In this document: piece by piece, positions 40,086 to 51,565 of the stretch
Layout of the letters: each line of letters opens with the position of its first letter
How positions within the stretch are numbered: the stretch's first letter is position 1
NCBI GenBank assembly: GCA_963576565.1
Contig: OY755038.1
Span: 200,853,013 to 200,917,012 of the forward strand
DNA: 64,000 nucleotides
Source of the DNA: Aspidapion aeneum
Taxonomy: Eukaryota > Arthropoda > Insecta > Coleoptera > Brentidae
Reading direction: 5' to 3'
Position numbers and translations under genes: made by a program
Notes under the pieces: model-generated
What the model was told of the DNA's origin: nothing
What the model saw: the letters and a program-made list of their open reading frames with translations, nothing else
Database searches by the model: none

Positions 40086-40576
40086 TTATTTAAAAAAAAA
40101 TTTTGTTAAAAATAATAACCATAAACTAATACAAAGACGCCTGATCCAAAAATGGCCCCTGTTACCGAAATCTCATACCAGATGGCTATACGCGACGGTG
40201 TAAATATTAATTGCTAATTGTCTCGCCTGAATGAGTCGGCGGTGTTGCCATACCAAAGACAATTATACCTATCTACTTTACAATTCTCCTACTTTCCCCA
40301 GATTGATTTTTCAATAGGTGGACAGTTAGTGAGTTCGCGTAGACAACCCGAGGCGCTTGGCAATTCTTCCGCTCTTTTGAATGTGGTGCATTAAAGAGAG
40401 AGAGCCTCTCGGGAGCCCCGGTGTGTTTGGTCGAACTCGATCATTATGAATAAGGTATTTAGAATTTGGTTGGTATACCGCGTAATTTAATCAAATATTA
40501 TTCCTTTTCTAGCTACTGCCTATTTAATATGCTTAGGCGTTTACGTTTTCGACTTAAACATATATAAATGTATATA
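40086..40576. other. No gene recognised
   Basis: Contains a GA-rich stretch (AAAGAGAGAGAGCCTCTCGG near 40395) and a following ATG, but no open frame of note. No support for a gene. Confidence 0.35.
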
Positions 40577-40578
40577 TA

Positions 40579-41166
40579 CAGTATGTCCTCCTAAGTTGGA
40601 ATCATATGGAAAACTTTTTTATTTATAATTTTAGAAAAAAAAGTTATTTTTCATAAAAAGTTCTGCATTATCTAAATCTAAACCCTATAATACAATCATC
40701 AAATATCAAATTTTTTTAATGGTATACGAGGTTTGTCAAAAAATATGAGTTTTGCTCAAGATTAAAGTACCTTTAAATTTGACAATATCAAAAAATGTTA
40801 CTAAAAAAGTTGATCAGAATTAAAAATTACGTTTAAAACTTCAGATTATTTTATTTTTTACTACTCTTTCTATTTTGAATGAATGATTTTGTGATTAGTT
40901 TTAGTTTTTCGATGTTTTCTAATAATTTTGAAATTAAAACGCGTAATAAGTGCATATTCATTTATTTTGCAAATTTAAAGGTACTTTACTCTTGAGTAAA
41001 ACTCATATTTTTTGACAAACCTCGTATACCACTGAAAAAATTTAATATTTGATGACTGTATTCTAAATTTTAGATAATGCAGGATTTTTTTTGAAGAATA
41101 ACTTTTTTTCCTAAAATTAATAATAAAAAAGTTTTTCATATGATTCCAACTTAGGGTGACATACTG
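40579..41166. mobile_element. Foldback element with 200-bp arms, TA target
   Basis: The ends read CAGTATGTCCTCCTAAGTTG and (complement) CAGTATGTCACCCTAAGTTG. The arms stay matched for about 250 bp, including AATGGTATACGAGGTTTGTC and AAAAAATATGAGTTTTGCTC. TA flanks both sides (40577-40578 and 41167-41168). Non-coding, consistent with a Tc1-mariner-type MITE. Confidence 0.85.
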
Positions 41167-41199
41167 TATATATTTCGCTTCCTTTGCGTTTTAATACAT

Positions 41200-41470
41200 C
41201 CTGTATGTATATCAATATCGATCTTTTTGGGGGGTTTAGGTATTTCTAGGGGATATAGAAAAAAGTAAAAACCTCATTTTAATAGCCCTTTATAAGCTAA
41301 GTAGTCTACATTTTAAGAGGGGGTCTATAACTTTTTTATTAAAAAAAAACAATTGATTGTAAATTGCTTTTTTATTTAAAAAAATATAAATAATCCAACT
41401 GTCAAATTAAATTTTATCTGTCACTTTTGGCTTTTAGTTTTTGAGATTGTATCCATATAGTAATTTTATT
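41200..41470 (+). repeat. Half copy of the ACAGGGTGTT foldback family
   Basis: CTTTTTGGGGGGTTTAGGTA, ATAGAAAAAAGTAAAAACC, ATTTTAAGAGGGGGTCTATA and CTGTCAAATTAAATTTTATC match, in order, the left arm of the element at 62493-63352 and the segment at 59635-59830. Confidence 0.5.
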
Positions 41471-42429
41471 AATAAAAATTATTTAAACCCAAAAACAAAT
41501 AAATACAAAAATGTAAAAAACTACAAATAAATCAAGGGGTCAGTCCATAAAGAAATACATTTTATCTAATCTCCATCGACGTAACTAGCCCAAGAATTCA
41601 GAATATAAAAAAAAATCCAAAATATAATATATCCACAATGAACTAATTTTTTGGGGCAAGGTGGAGATATTTAACCCTACTACTTCCCCTTTATTTAGGC
41701 CCTTAAGCTAGCCTAGTGTTTAAGCGAGGCTGTGGCCCATGTTTTATGTGATACACATATTAGGTATATTGTTTCTGTATTTTTTATTAGTAGAGAGTAG
41801 GACATTGCTGTAGCTAGGAGGCACGGGGGGCTTTCCCCCCTCTACTATAAAAATATCTATGAAAAAATAGATCTACGCCACGGCCCCCCTGAAAACTGAG
41901 GCTAGCTACGATGCTGATAGAGGCCTGATCTTGGGAGAGGCAATTCAGTCGAGCCACACATACTTAATAAATAATAGCAATTATTAATATGTGTTAAGGT
42001 CCCACAAACAAAATTTTATGCAGTTTATGTAAATTTTTTACATAACTAGAGATTACTTGCGCGCCGCAGGCAAAACAATTTGCATTTTTGATCCATGAAT
42101 TCAGGCTAAGGACCTCATTTTAAACGAATACTACTAAAATAGGTATAATTTCAGTAATAATAAAAAAAGTTTTTTGCGCTGGGGGCAAAAAAAACTGGGG
42201 GCATTTTTGTGGAAAAATTCTCACTTTTTACGAATCTTGGGAGGGGATAATTACCCCCATTATCCCCTTTCCTTGCATACGCGAATGGGCAGATGAAATT
42301 CAATTTATAAGTTGGATTGGCGGATTCAAAATCGAAGATTTTCTTCTTTACATTTTATAAATTTTAAAAATAAGTATAATTTTAGTTTTTAACAATCAAT
42401 ATTTAGTACTTTTTACTTTTTTTTTCTAT
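41471..42429. other. No gene; one G/C-run inverted remnant
   Basis: At 41808-41910 GTAGCTAGGAGGCACGGGGG..CCCCCC and CGGCCCCCCTGAAAAC..GCTAGCTAC form an imperfect inverted repeat around AAAAATATCT, a small G-run MITE remnant. The rest is featureless. Confidence 0.4.
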
Positions 42430-42505
42430 TACAAAGCTTGGTTTTAACGACCGAAATTAAGCGGTCCGTTCAATGTCGTTATAACCGATATTTACTGTAG
42501 TAGCA
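42430..42505 (-). mobile_element. Tigger-like end
   Basis: In complement CTACAGTAAATATCGGTTAT begins at 42505, resembling the terminus at 12641. GGTCGTTAAAACC and the complement motif GGTTATAACGAC are sub-terminal. No partner end was located. Confidence 0.4.
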
Positions 42506-43015
42506 CTACATATTAAAGAGTTTTTAAAATTTGTTAAAGAAAAAAAGAGATTTTTGGTAATAATTTTGAGTATTTCTATTTATTTTTAAATAATTTTGCC
42601 ATTTAATTATTACCCCTATTGTCATGCAAAATTTCAAAAAATATCGATTTTGTTGTAATTTTTCAGGAAGTTATAATAAATTAATTTTTCAGGAAGTTAT
42701 AATAAAATATAAAATGTGTGTGTGTGTGTAATATGGCCTTGATCGAGCCAACTGGCCAGCATTTCTCATTGTTTATTACAAGGGAGTAAAAAATATAAAA
42801 TAAAAGCTGTTAAGTTTGGCACCCTTTTTCTAAAAAGAGGTTTGATGCAAAATATAATAAGAAAAAAATCCTTAGTTTGATCTTTTCTAGCGCCTATTAG
42901 TTTGCTATTATTACACCCTGATATAAGGGCATCGAAGAAATAACTGTTATTTTTTCGATAATAAGGGCAAAAGAAAAAAAATATGCCATCTATGTATATT
43001 TTATATTTATTGTGT
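42506..43015. other. No gene; short (GT)n run
   Basis: ATGTGTGTGTGTGTGTAAT at about 42713-42731 is a short dinucleotide repeat. GTAATTTTTCAGGAAGTTAT-like sequence is repeated twice just before it. No other feature. Confidence 0.5.
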
Positions 43016-43019
43016 CATA

Positions 43020-44313
43020 CCGGGTGGGCAAAAAACCGGACAAAATGTTTATCGTTATAGCTTTCCAACTATAGATTTTACCAAAGCAAGCAGTAGTTTG
43101 CAGGGAATTGATCGGACAATTGTGTAAAAGTATATTTTTGTCCACCATCTTAAAATCCCAGATGGCAGACAGAATCAAACTTGACCTTGAAAGAGGCTCG
43201 TTTATTCTTCTGTCACGGAAATTTTAGATATATATTTTTGTTTGTCGAAAAGCTCTATCTTTGCTACGCACAACGAGATATGAATCGTTTAAATCGGTTT
43301 AGGCCCCTAAAAATTAATTTTTGCTTTAACTATATTCTTTTACATACAGGTTAACGATTGATTGCTTTTAAAAGATCACAAACAAAATTTGCCGTCATTG
43401 TAAAATCCAAAATGGCGGACATAAAAACTTTACTTTTTAAAAAGGTTCGTTTATTTTTATATTCCGAAAATGTTTTGAATTTTTTTAGAACTATAGACAA
43501 ATTTTACAGAATATGCGATTGCCTTGCCATTTCTATGTGCATTTATTTCCTCATAAATTCATTACTAGTAAACCGACAATTAAATAAAAAGCATCATGGC
43601 AAAGATCAAGTTCATTAAAGATCCGTATTTAAATTTTCAGCCATCTCTAAATATAATATGGCTTACCAATTCGAATTTGACCCTCCATAAAGGGTAGTTT
43701 TTTCTTATGTTGAGAGAAATTTTTCGACCTTTTTTTGAATTTATTTAAAAGATCCTAGGTCCACCACGCACAAGTTAATCATAAAAAAATAAATTTGACT
43801 TTTGTTCAATTTTAATAGTTTTGATCAAAGAGCAATCGGGTATCACCATAATTCTTTTTTTTTTCATTGAAATCGATTCAGTGAGTTTATAACGAAATTA
43901 TTGCAGACAGAAATTGAAATAACAGTTGCTATAACAATTCTAATTTAAAGAACCACTGAACCGATTCTAGAGATTTTATAGAATCCATTCAGTATTAATG
44001 GAAGAATGGATACAGAATTAAGGAATAATATTTCGGGAACCACTAAACCGTTTTAAAATTAATGTTTCGAGATCCACTAAACGGATTTTAATGATTCGTA
44101 ACTAGTTGCATGAGGGTGGCGAAAACAGAGCGTTTTTAAGAGTTCCAAAAATCCGAAATATAAGAATTAAAAAGCCTCTTTGAAACGGGCAAGATTGATT
44201 CTCTCAGCCATCTTAGAATTTATAATATCAAATCTTTCTGCTTGAAAGCCTAATCAATTGGTTAGTATAGTTATAACAAAATCATTTTGACCGGGTTTTT
44301 TTGGTCCACCCGG
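43020..44313. mobile_element. 1.3-kb TIR element with CCGGGTGG ends
   Basis: The left CCGGGTGGGCAAAAAACCGG and the right-end complement CCGGGTGGACCAAAAAAACC correspond over about 40 bp, continuing as ACAAAATG and CGTTATAG/TTGTTATAAC. The interior twice carries a motif like AAAATCC(C/A)A(G/A)ATGGC(A/G)GAC about 250 bp apart and ends with repeated AACCACTAAACCG/GATCCACTAAACGG wording. No ORF above 90 codons. Target duplication not clear. Confidence 0.6.
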
Positions 44314-44319
44314 CAGATA

Positions 44320-44519
44320 TGAGTACCGGGTTAAATTACAGTTTTTTTTTTTTTTTGATTAGTTATACAGACACACCCTATAATACTCCAAAAACTTTTT
44401 CAAAACTAATTTTTAACTAGTTTTGGGTTAAATCGGGCAGGGTACACAAAACAGCGGCGCGCGGGCCTTTTGAAAAATTTGGATACGCAGTAAAAAATCA
44501 CTAAAAGATGTTAAGTAGA
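44320..44519. other. No feature recognised
   Basis: A T-run and AT-rich spacer. Confidence 0.4.
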
Positions 44520-44553
44520 ACCGTTGTTTGATGGAGATCCATCAAACAACGGT
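44520..44553. repeat. Perfect 16-bp palindrome with 2-base loop
   Basis: ACCGTTGTTTGATGGA, then GA, then TCCATCAAACAACGGT. GTAGAACC appears just before and overlapping the end, so the hairpin is bracketed by direct GTAGAACC copies. Confidence 0.9.
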
Positions 44554-45230
44554 AGAACCAACAACTTCGTAACTTTCATTTCCGATAAATTTAGAAAATA
44601 CTTTTTAGGGCTGGTATAATAGGGTGGAGTTTACTTATTGTGTGCTAATTGGCTAGTCTAGGAAGGTATCTTATCCGTCATGGATCCATTTATTATTACT
44701 TAATAAATAAAATAAATTTATACTAAAAACACCTTGGATATTTATTAAAGATTCTATTATTTGATTCACCTCGTGGTTTTTTAGGACCGACGGGATTTTA
44801 AAAAGTTTGCATTTAATAAGGTAAATTACACCAAAATAAAAAAATTTGTAAATAAAAAAGTTGTAGGCCACCTTCATAAAGTCAGACTTTTCATAATCCC
44901 CTCGTATGTCTTCATATTTACATAGGTTTTTATAAATTTCGACTACATCGAATTTGGCACACCCGGTAGTCCCTTTGCTACTCCGACACTGTTAATTTCT
45001 AGACAGAAAGAACACACAAAAAGAAAGGCGGGCGAACGGTTATTTGAGCAAAGAGAACTAAATAGAATGTAAGAGAAAAAAAAGCGCAAAGGTATCAAAT
45101 TAAACTTTTGTTTGTTAATTATTTTTATAAGAGGTATTTCATATGCAATATATTTTTCCTACGACCACACATGAAAATCATGGGTTTCACACCATTTTCA
45201 TCCTCAGAAAACGTTAGGTTTCACCCATAG
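44554..45230. other. No gene; dispersed segment at 44640-44695
   Basis: 44640-44695 (GTGTGCTAATTGGCTAG..GGTATC..ATCCGTCATGGATCCATTTA) matches 16715-16785. The rest has no supported feature. Confidence 0.45.
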
Positions 45231-45480
45231 GCAGAAATTTTTTGAAAAATACTTTTTGCACATGTGTTGCAAAGTATCTTTCCACACATGTGCGGAAAAG
45301 CAGTTTCATTTAATTTGTGCCAAATTGAAGAACCGTTTTTACAAAAATGAGTATAGCTCATCAGTGTTCGTAGGAAAGATAGCGTACACAACTCGATAGA
45401 AAGTAACTTTCTTACACTCGCCTGTTGTTTCACTCGGCTGGCGCCTCATTCTCAACATTCACGCTCGTGTGAAATTTGTC
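45231..45480. repeat. Relative of the CACTTTCCGCA dispersed repeat (weak)
   Basis: ACTTTTTGCACATGTGTTGCAAAGT and CTTTCCACACATGTGCGG echo the CTTTGCACACATGCGGAAAG wording of the 4.1-4.6 kb repeat. The match is partial and could be coincidental. Confidence 0.3.
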
Positions 45481-46190
45481 ACTCTCTTCTCTTGTTCATA
45501 TGTAATAGACTATTTCGTTTTTAACCTTACCATATGAATAATAAGGTTACTCGTTCCAGACCTTCCTAACTAGAAACCACAAAAAGGGTCCACTTATTAC
45601 AAAAAAAGAATGAAACTGCGCCTCCTTTCAAGGGTCAGTCCCAATCCTTTTTCGTTGTTTAGGGATAAAAAGTGTCACTGTTTATCCCTGGGATGAACAG
45701 GGATAGATCAGGGATAAAAAATTAAAATCAGGGATGAAAAGTGACAGGTAAGGAATTACAAACCTGGTTTTTAGCGCATTTGATATTTTAGACAAGTCAT
45801 TCTTATTTGATTAAACAATCGTTTATTAACACTATTTTTATACACCCCACGCTTTTACCTTAGTCTGTTAAAAGTCACGTTAGTGTACTTAAAATTTTTT
45901 AGTTTTTTATACAGCTGATGATTTCAGTTGAACCGTTTAACTTAAAAGTGTTTTACGTATTTTTGAATTTAATATTTGGCTAAATAAAAAGTTTAAAAAA
46001 TTCAGACAAATAAATGTAAAAATAACTAAATGCAAAATTTTTAAGTAGTTATACTACTACAATGAAAAAAAAAACAAATAATATATAAAACTAAAAAAAA
46101 GTTATGAAATATTCTTGAAGATCAGTTTCTAGTTAGTTAGGTATCTATTTATTTATTTAATTTAATTTTGGATAATTTTGAAGTAACCAA
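45481..46190. other. No gene; AGGGAT(A/G)AA motif cluster
   Basis: Between about 45655 and 45745 AGGGATAAAAA or AGGGATGAAAA occurs six times at 10-30 bp spacing. This could be a degenerate minisatellite or binding-site cluster. Remainder AT-rich. Confidence 0.4.
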
Positions 46191-46259
46191 GTGCTTATTT
46201 GTTTTTTAAAAGATTTTTTTGACCTTTTGTTCAGTTCAGATGGTAGCAGGTTAAAGAGT

Positions 46260-46590
46260 TCTTTTCCAATGTATGTTTTTCTGTACATTTCTCGAGTTTT
46301 TTTGAACATTTTCCGTGTTTTTCTGACCATTTCCCCAGTTTTCCAGGATTTCCGAAAATTTTCCCAGTTTTTCCGAGCATTTCGCGAGGTTTTTCAAACA
46401 TTTCTAAAGTTTTTTGAAAATTGTCCGAGGTTTTCTAAACATTTTCCGAAAATTTCACGAGTTTTTTCTAACATTTCTCGAGTTTTTTGAAAATTTTCCA
46501 AGTTTTTCCAAACATTTTCCGAGTTTTTCCTGACATTTCCGAAAATTTCTTGAGTTTTCCCAACAAAATTCTGAGTTGTCCGAAAAATTT
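46260..46590. repeat. Degenerate ~28-bp minisatellite
   Basis: Variants of TTTTCCGAGTTTTTCCAAACA are iterated about eleven times. The repeat gives rise to an F/S/V-rich 99-codon frame that I do not call a gene. Confidence 0.7.
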
Positions 46591-46955
46591 TAAAGTGTAA
46601 GGACTGTACATTTGCCTCTGGCCTTAACTCTTGGAAGTCAGAAAATATATCTACTTTTTCTTACCTACATATCTATGCCTACACTGGGCAAGACGCGTCC
46701 ACCCCTACAGAAGGTTGCATGTATACTGAAAGGCACAGAACACCAAAGGGAAGAAATGCAAACTACGTGTTAAACCGTTGGTAACACGAGAATAACCTTA
46801 ACACGGTCCAGAAAGAGAGAAGACTATAGCTCTCTGTCTAGATCAAACATGTCGGGACACAGCTGATTTTTGTCAAAATAAATCAGCTGATATCACAGAA
46901 CACCAGCTGAGCTGATATTTGTTAAAATAAATCTGCTGGTCAGTGAAAATCAGCT
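46591..46955. other. No gene; CAGCTGAT motif cluster
   Basis: From 46860 to 46965 the word CAGCTGAT (or near copies) occurs about five times, just outside the inverted repeat that follows. No gene seen. Confidence 0.4.
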
Positions 46956-46959
46956 GTTG

Positions 46960-47190
46960 ATGGGAAAAACGTTTGTTTTTGTTAAAATGTATTTTTTCAG
47001 AACCATCCCATTTAAATCATGGCATACTTTTTCCATCAAATTTGCACAAAAATATCGTCAAATAGTAAAACTTTGTGGACAATAATTTTTTTACAAAATT
47101 TATGGAAAATACCATAACTTTATATGAAATGGTTCTGAAAAAATACATTTTAAACAAAAACAAACTTTTTGTACCATCATCAGCTGATAT
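46960..47190. mobile_element. TIR MITE bounded by CAGCTGATGATGG
   Basis: AATCAGCTGTTGATGG, GTTTGTTTTTGTTAAAATGT and ATTTTTTCAGAACCATCCCA pair with the complement of ATGAAATGGTTCTGAAAAAA, TACATTTTAAACAAAAACAA and CCATCATCAGCTGATATT. Arms about 62 bp, loop about 100 bp. Confidence 0.7.
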
Positions 47191-47892
47191 TCAATGAACA
47201 GTATTATATTAATATTTAAAAATTAATTAATAAAAATATTATAGTACTTACCAGCTTTTTTACTGCTAAAGATACATTTATATGAACTGTGATATTGTTA
47301 TTTCAGTGTTGAGCAGATAGTAAACTAAAACACTTTCCCTGATAGACACAGTTTATTGAACTTAAACACTTTTCCGGATAGACAGTTCGCTCAACTAAAA
47401 CCCTTCCCAGGACAGATCCTGCGCCGAGGGGCTGATCAATGCGCTTCGGACTAATAAAAATCAGTAAAAATTAGGTCCTGGCAGGACCTTTGGTTTGGTA
47501 TTATTCGTTAGTCATTTTTGTCTTTTTTTTATCACTTTATACCTAAATAAGACCAAGAAGGACTTACAGGACCAACAAAAATATGGATTATGTAAAGAAC
47601 TGTACACAATGTTTGCTATTGATCAGCCTTTCTCCCTGCAATGAATTGCAAGACAAGCAGTGATAGAACCACCATACACAAGACCTTCTGCAGGGCAGAG
47701 GTGCTCCCACCAACTAAACCTTTTTAATTTCGCTGAAATCATTTTTTACTTATCACTATGTGTGTGTGATCACTCCAGCCCTTCGGGCTCTCTATGGAGC
47801 ATACGCCTCTCAGCAACCCTGTGCCTTGCTGCATTGTAGTTCTGCCACTGTTTATTTACATATTGAAATAAGTTTTTATAAAATACACATTA
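47191..47892. other. No gene recognised
   Basis: Less AT-rich than its surroundings in 47560-47870, but I found no open frame with motifs and no splice-bounded exon. Confidence 0.35.
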
Positions 47893-48582
47893 TACAGGGT
47901 GTTTCATAATTCAATAACATAATTTTAGTGTTGAATTCCTTAAGTGGTTTCAAGGCAAAATTTTTATATAACCTTAAACGCCTTGTTTTAAAGTTTATTT
48001 TATTTAGTTTTTTATAGCTCTTGTACTTTTCGAGATATTTAGTTCAAATTTGGCAAATTAAGCTATAGGCACTACACTTTTAGACATGCCAAATAATATT
48101 AAACATGTACAGAGTGACCCTTTTTCAGGGGTCATGTCGCCTTTTCCCCCAGAATTTTTTTGTTTTAAGCCACTGGTAGGGAGAAGTAGGGATTTTAAAA
48201 CAAGAAATAAAATCTTTGTTTCATTTGCAAACTTTTTTGTTTTTCTGAAATTTTTTTGCATCTTTAACCATTTTAGAGGAAATCGCTGTTGCACCAAAGG
48301 CTGCTATCATAAAATAAAAAATGCTCCAGTATGGTATGGCGAGTATATCAAAATAAACAAATTAATTAAAACCTATTTGACATGCCTTAACTTGTAGTGC
48401 CTATAAGTAAATATACGAGCCAAATTTGAGCTAAATATCACAAAAACTGTAAAAGCTATATAAAAAAAGTAAATTTAAACACTAAGTGTTTGTAGACCTT
48501 TGTTTATATAAACTTTTTGTCTTGAAATCACTCTAGGAAATTATCTTTAAAAATATTTTATTGAATTTTACAACACCCTATA
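47893..48582. mobile_element. Foldback element with ACAGGGTGTT ends
   Basis: ACAGGGTGTTTCATAATTCA on the left and the complement GGGTGTTGTAAAATTCAATA on the right start arms of about 185 bp, which meet near GCTATAGGCACTAC and GTAGTGCCTATAAG. The 300-bp loop holds 79- and 103-codon frames on opposite strands without known motifs. Confidence 0.75.
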
Positions 48583-48928
48583 TAAACCATTTTGGCTTAC
48601 ATGCATTACGAATAATGGTTCAATATTGCATTAGTGCTATAATACAAATCCTATTTATTTTTTTGTTGGAGTCTGCAGTTTTTTGTAGCGGTTGACAAAA
48701 ATATGCCTGCTTCCCCCATTAAAAAACAAGCACATTGAATATAATGCAAGGCTAAATCCTCTCCCCCTTGAGCATTACATATTTCAAGAATGTAGTCAAA
48801 CTCATTAGGTAATATAGGCACAATATATCCCCAAATGTTAAATACAATACAATTAGGAGCTTTCATTGGAGCAATATGAACTCACTATTATATGTAATAA
48901 AAATAAGACAAAATGGGCCACTTGTATA
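48583..48928. other. No feature recognised
   Basis: AT-rich, one 71-codon minus frame without motifs. Confidence 0.4.
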
Positions 48929-48930
48929 TA

Positions 48931-49139
48931 CAGTTTGACTTATTGTATCTGATCCTCAGCACAGAAATCAAAAAATATGTTTTTACACAATACACAAGTC
49001 AAATTTTATGAATTTATATGATTTTGTGGATGTCCTGATATTGTATAGTTTAGAATTTTACACAATTGGGCTTTATGTTTTGTGTAAAAATATATTTTTT
49101 GATTTCGGTTCCGAGGGTCGGATACCATTAGTCAAACTG
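48931..49139. mobile_element. TA-target MITE with CAGTTTGACT ends
   Basis: CAGTTTGACTTATTGTATC through CAAAAAATATGTTTTTACAC pairs with the complement at the right. TA at 48929-48930 and 49140-49141. 209 bp, non-coding. Confidence 0.85.
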
Positions 49140-49186
49140 TAGATAAGATTACTTAACAAAGTAATGTGAACTTTCTATTCTATGCC

Positions 49187-49326
49187 TAATTTACCCATAA
49201 CATAATGCACAATGGAAAGATTTAGTGTTTATACTTTATGTCTACAATACTAAGGAGATGGAAACAGAGATATTAAAATTAAGCAATGAGTTTGTTCATT
49301 GTGCATTAAGTTTTTGGGTTAACCAG
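49187..49326. mobile_element. Small TIR MITE
   Basis: TAATTTACCCATAACATAAT-GCACAATG pairs with the complement of CATTGTGCATTAAGTTTTTG and GGTTAA. 140 bp. Confidence 0.6.
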
Positions 49327-50038
49327 GCCTTACTTAGAAAAATGCCATGATAATATAAGTTATGCGAATAATGACCTGTCATAGTTTAAAGATTTCTGAA
49401 GTTTTGACATGTAATAGAATTTGCAGACAAAATAACAACTACCTTTTTCTGATAGAACAGTCACACCCCCCACCATATTCAAAAGTTTAAAAAATATATT
49501 TTTTTTTAACATGTGTCAACAAGTGAAAAAAAACATTTTTTGACATTGCAATTGACATGTAAAAAAAATTATTTAGTTGTTTTCTTTTTTCACAAGCTAT
49601 AAAATATTGTTTGTGAGCAGAATCCTCTTTTGGGGGACCAACAAAAATTTTTATGTTAGAAAGAAAACCTGTCTAAAATAATTAAATAAAAATAAATAAA
49701 ACAAAAAAAAACTTTATTTTATATAAAATTTTTATTTTAAAAGATTTTACAGTAAAAATTGCGAAAAATAAATAATTACTACTATCACTACCATAAGAAA
49801 TTATTATTATTTTTTGACTTCACCAAACCAAACTTTCCACTAAGATTGTTAAAAAATTTAGATTTATTAAAATAAAACTAAGTGAAACTTTATAAACCAC
49901 CTTAAAAAACATGACTGCTGAAGCTCCAATTGACACCTGTTCAAAAAATATAGCATTACTACCATGAATACAAATTTAGCTTTGAGATTACATTGTCCGG
50001 TAATTATGCAGAATAAAATATTATTTTACAGCTTATGC
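49327..50038. other. AT-rich sequence, no feature recognised
   Basis: Strongly AT-rich, several A- and T-runs, no ORF. Confidence 0.4.
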
Positions 50039-50188
50039 AGTGGCGCACCCAGGAATATGTCTTGGGGGGGGGGGGGCGAGGCTTCATGATGTCGTATTTC
50101 ATGCTATTTTTTGTGTTTATTCATGAAATATGTGGAAAATATATAAAAAAAATCTTAGGTTTGGGGCCCCCCCCTGGCTGCGCCCATG
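50039..50188. mobile_element. hAT MITE with CAGTGGCGCACCCAGG ends, copy 2
   Basis: CAGTGGCGCACCCAGGAATA followed by CTTGGGGGG on the left, and CCCCCCCTGGCTGCGCCCATG on the right. The flanks GCTTATG and GCTTATT are a near-perfect duplication. Interior like copy 1 (TTCATGAAATATGTGGAAAA). Confidence 0.75.
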
Positions 50189-50840
50189 GCTTATTGCATT
50201 ACAGATTTCTTGACATTAGCCCAAGATTTACATGGCATTATTGGCAAAACAGTACAAATTACAGGTTAGCTGTTACCACTTGGTTAGTACTATCTGAGGG
50301 GAACACAAAGCTGCCTTTGCAAAATTAAAAAACAGTGTTTGTTTTACTTAAAAATAAAACAAATTTTCATTAATTTCCAAACAAAGCATGCAACTTGTTT
50401 GTTCTGTCTCTCTTTAAGTAACATCATCTGAGTGAGAGAGAGGACACAAAAGTTGCATGCATGGAAAAGTTGCACAGTCCGAACAGGGTATTAGGCAATA
50501 AAAATGCTATTTATAAAACTCAAGGATACTGTTTCAGTTCCATATTGACACATCTCTTTCTCCCCAGAAAAGAACAGGTATGTGCCATGATCAAATTGAT
50601 ACAGTAAAGTTGAGTTTATAGTTGGGGCTGTAAAGCTGGTTTGTCACTATGAAAGTTTCTCTAAAATGCATGCAACCATCTCATTCCAAGTGCCATCATC
50701 GGATATAGTGACATGGGTTTGATGCAGTCATAACAGGGCTTAAGTCAAACTTATTAAGCAGGGAGGCAGGAATTTTAAAGCTATATAGCAATAACAATAA
50801 CAAACAAAGCCATATTGCCATAAAGTAAGCAGTAAGATGC
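50189..50840. other. No gene recognised
   Basis: Contains ACAAAGCATGCAACTTGTTT and, downstream, a partial complement (AAAGTTGCATGCATGG) around a GAGAGAGAG stretch, a weak inverted repeat at 50384-50468. No gene. Confidence 0.4.
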
Positions 50841-50844
50841 ACAC

Positions 50845-50965
50845 AGTGGCATATATGTCAGGGGCAGCCCCCCCCAAAAGCAAAGTTTTTTCTAATATTT
50901 TCCACATATTTCATGAATACAAACATAAAATATGGCCTCATGGGGTACCACCCCCCCCCCCCTTC
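50845..50965. mobile_element. hAT MITE, copy 3, degraded
   Basis: CAGTGGCATATATGTCAGGG plus a C-run, AATATTTTCCACATATTTCA, and a final C-run before TTCCTATATTTTA. The right terminus is not recognisable. Confidence 0.55.
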
Positions 50966-51126
50966 CTATATTTTACAGATCAAAATTTTAATTACCTTTT
51001 TATACTTTTTGATATTGGAGTGTATTGTTTGAGGTTAAAACAACCCTAACTAATAAATTACAGCTGCTACCACTCCCAAACAGTTACCTATCTATCTATC
51101 ACTTAGGTACAGATCAGGTTTACACT

Positions 51127-51565
51127 AAAAACCAACTACTATCCCCTTGGATTACCTTCTACCACCAAAAACAAACTACTACCAACTTTTGCTACCTTCT
51201 ACCAGCAATAAAGTAACTACTTCCACCTTCCCCTAGCTTCTACCAGCAAAAAACCAACTACTACCAAGTTCCCCTAGCTTCTACCACCAAAAAACCAAAT
51301 ACTACAATCATAATCAAAGGAGGTAGTAGTTGGTTTTTTAGTGGTAGAAGATAAGCGTTGGTAGAAGTTGGTTTTTTGGTGGCAGAGACTAGAAGAAGAT
51401 GGCAGTTGTTGGTTTTTTAGGGGTAGAAGCTCAGCGAAGGTAGTAGTAGTTTGTTTTTTGGGGTTAGAAGTAGGGGAAGGTGGTAGTAATTGGTTTTTTG
51501 GGGATAGAAGCCACAGAAGGAAGTAGTAGTTGGTTTTTTGGTAGTAGAAACTAAGCGAAGGTGGT
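51127..51565. repeat. 40-bp minisatellite arranged as an inverted repeat
   Basis: Left block (51127-51306): about four units of ACCAACTACTACC..CTTCCCCTAGCTTCTACCACCAAAAA. Right block (51318-51565): about six units of the complement, GGTAGTAGTTGGTTTTTTGG then GTAGAAGC..AGCGA. The switch point is near 51307-51317 (TCATAATCAAA). Units are 39-41 bp with 75-90% similarity by eye. Confidence 0.85.

Noticed and set aside
46191..46490. 99-codon F/S-rich ORF
   Set aside because: Translation of a degenerate 28-bp minisatellite.
50559..50590. Possible micro-exon between CCCCAG and GTATGT
   Set aside because: Only about 10 nt long with no coding or domain support.
51127..51565. CRISPR-like array
   Set aside because: The repeats are contiguous, degenerate and partly inverted with no unique spacers, and the DNA is eukaryotic: a minisatellite.
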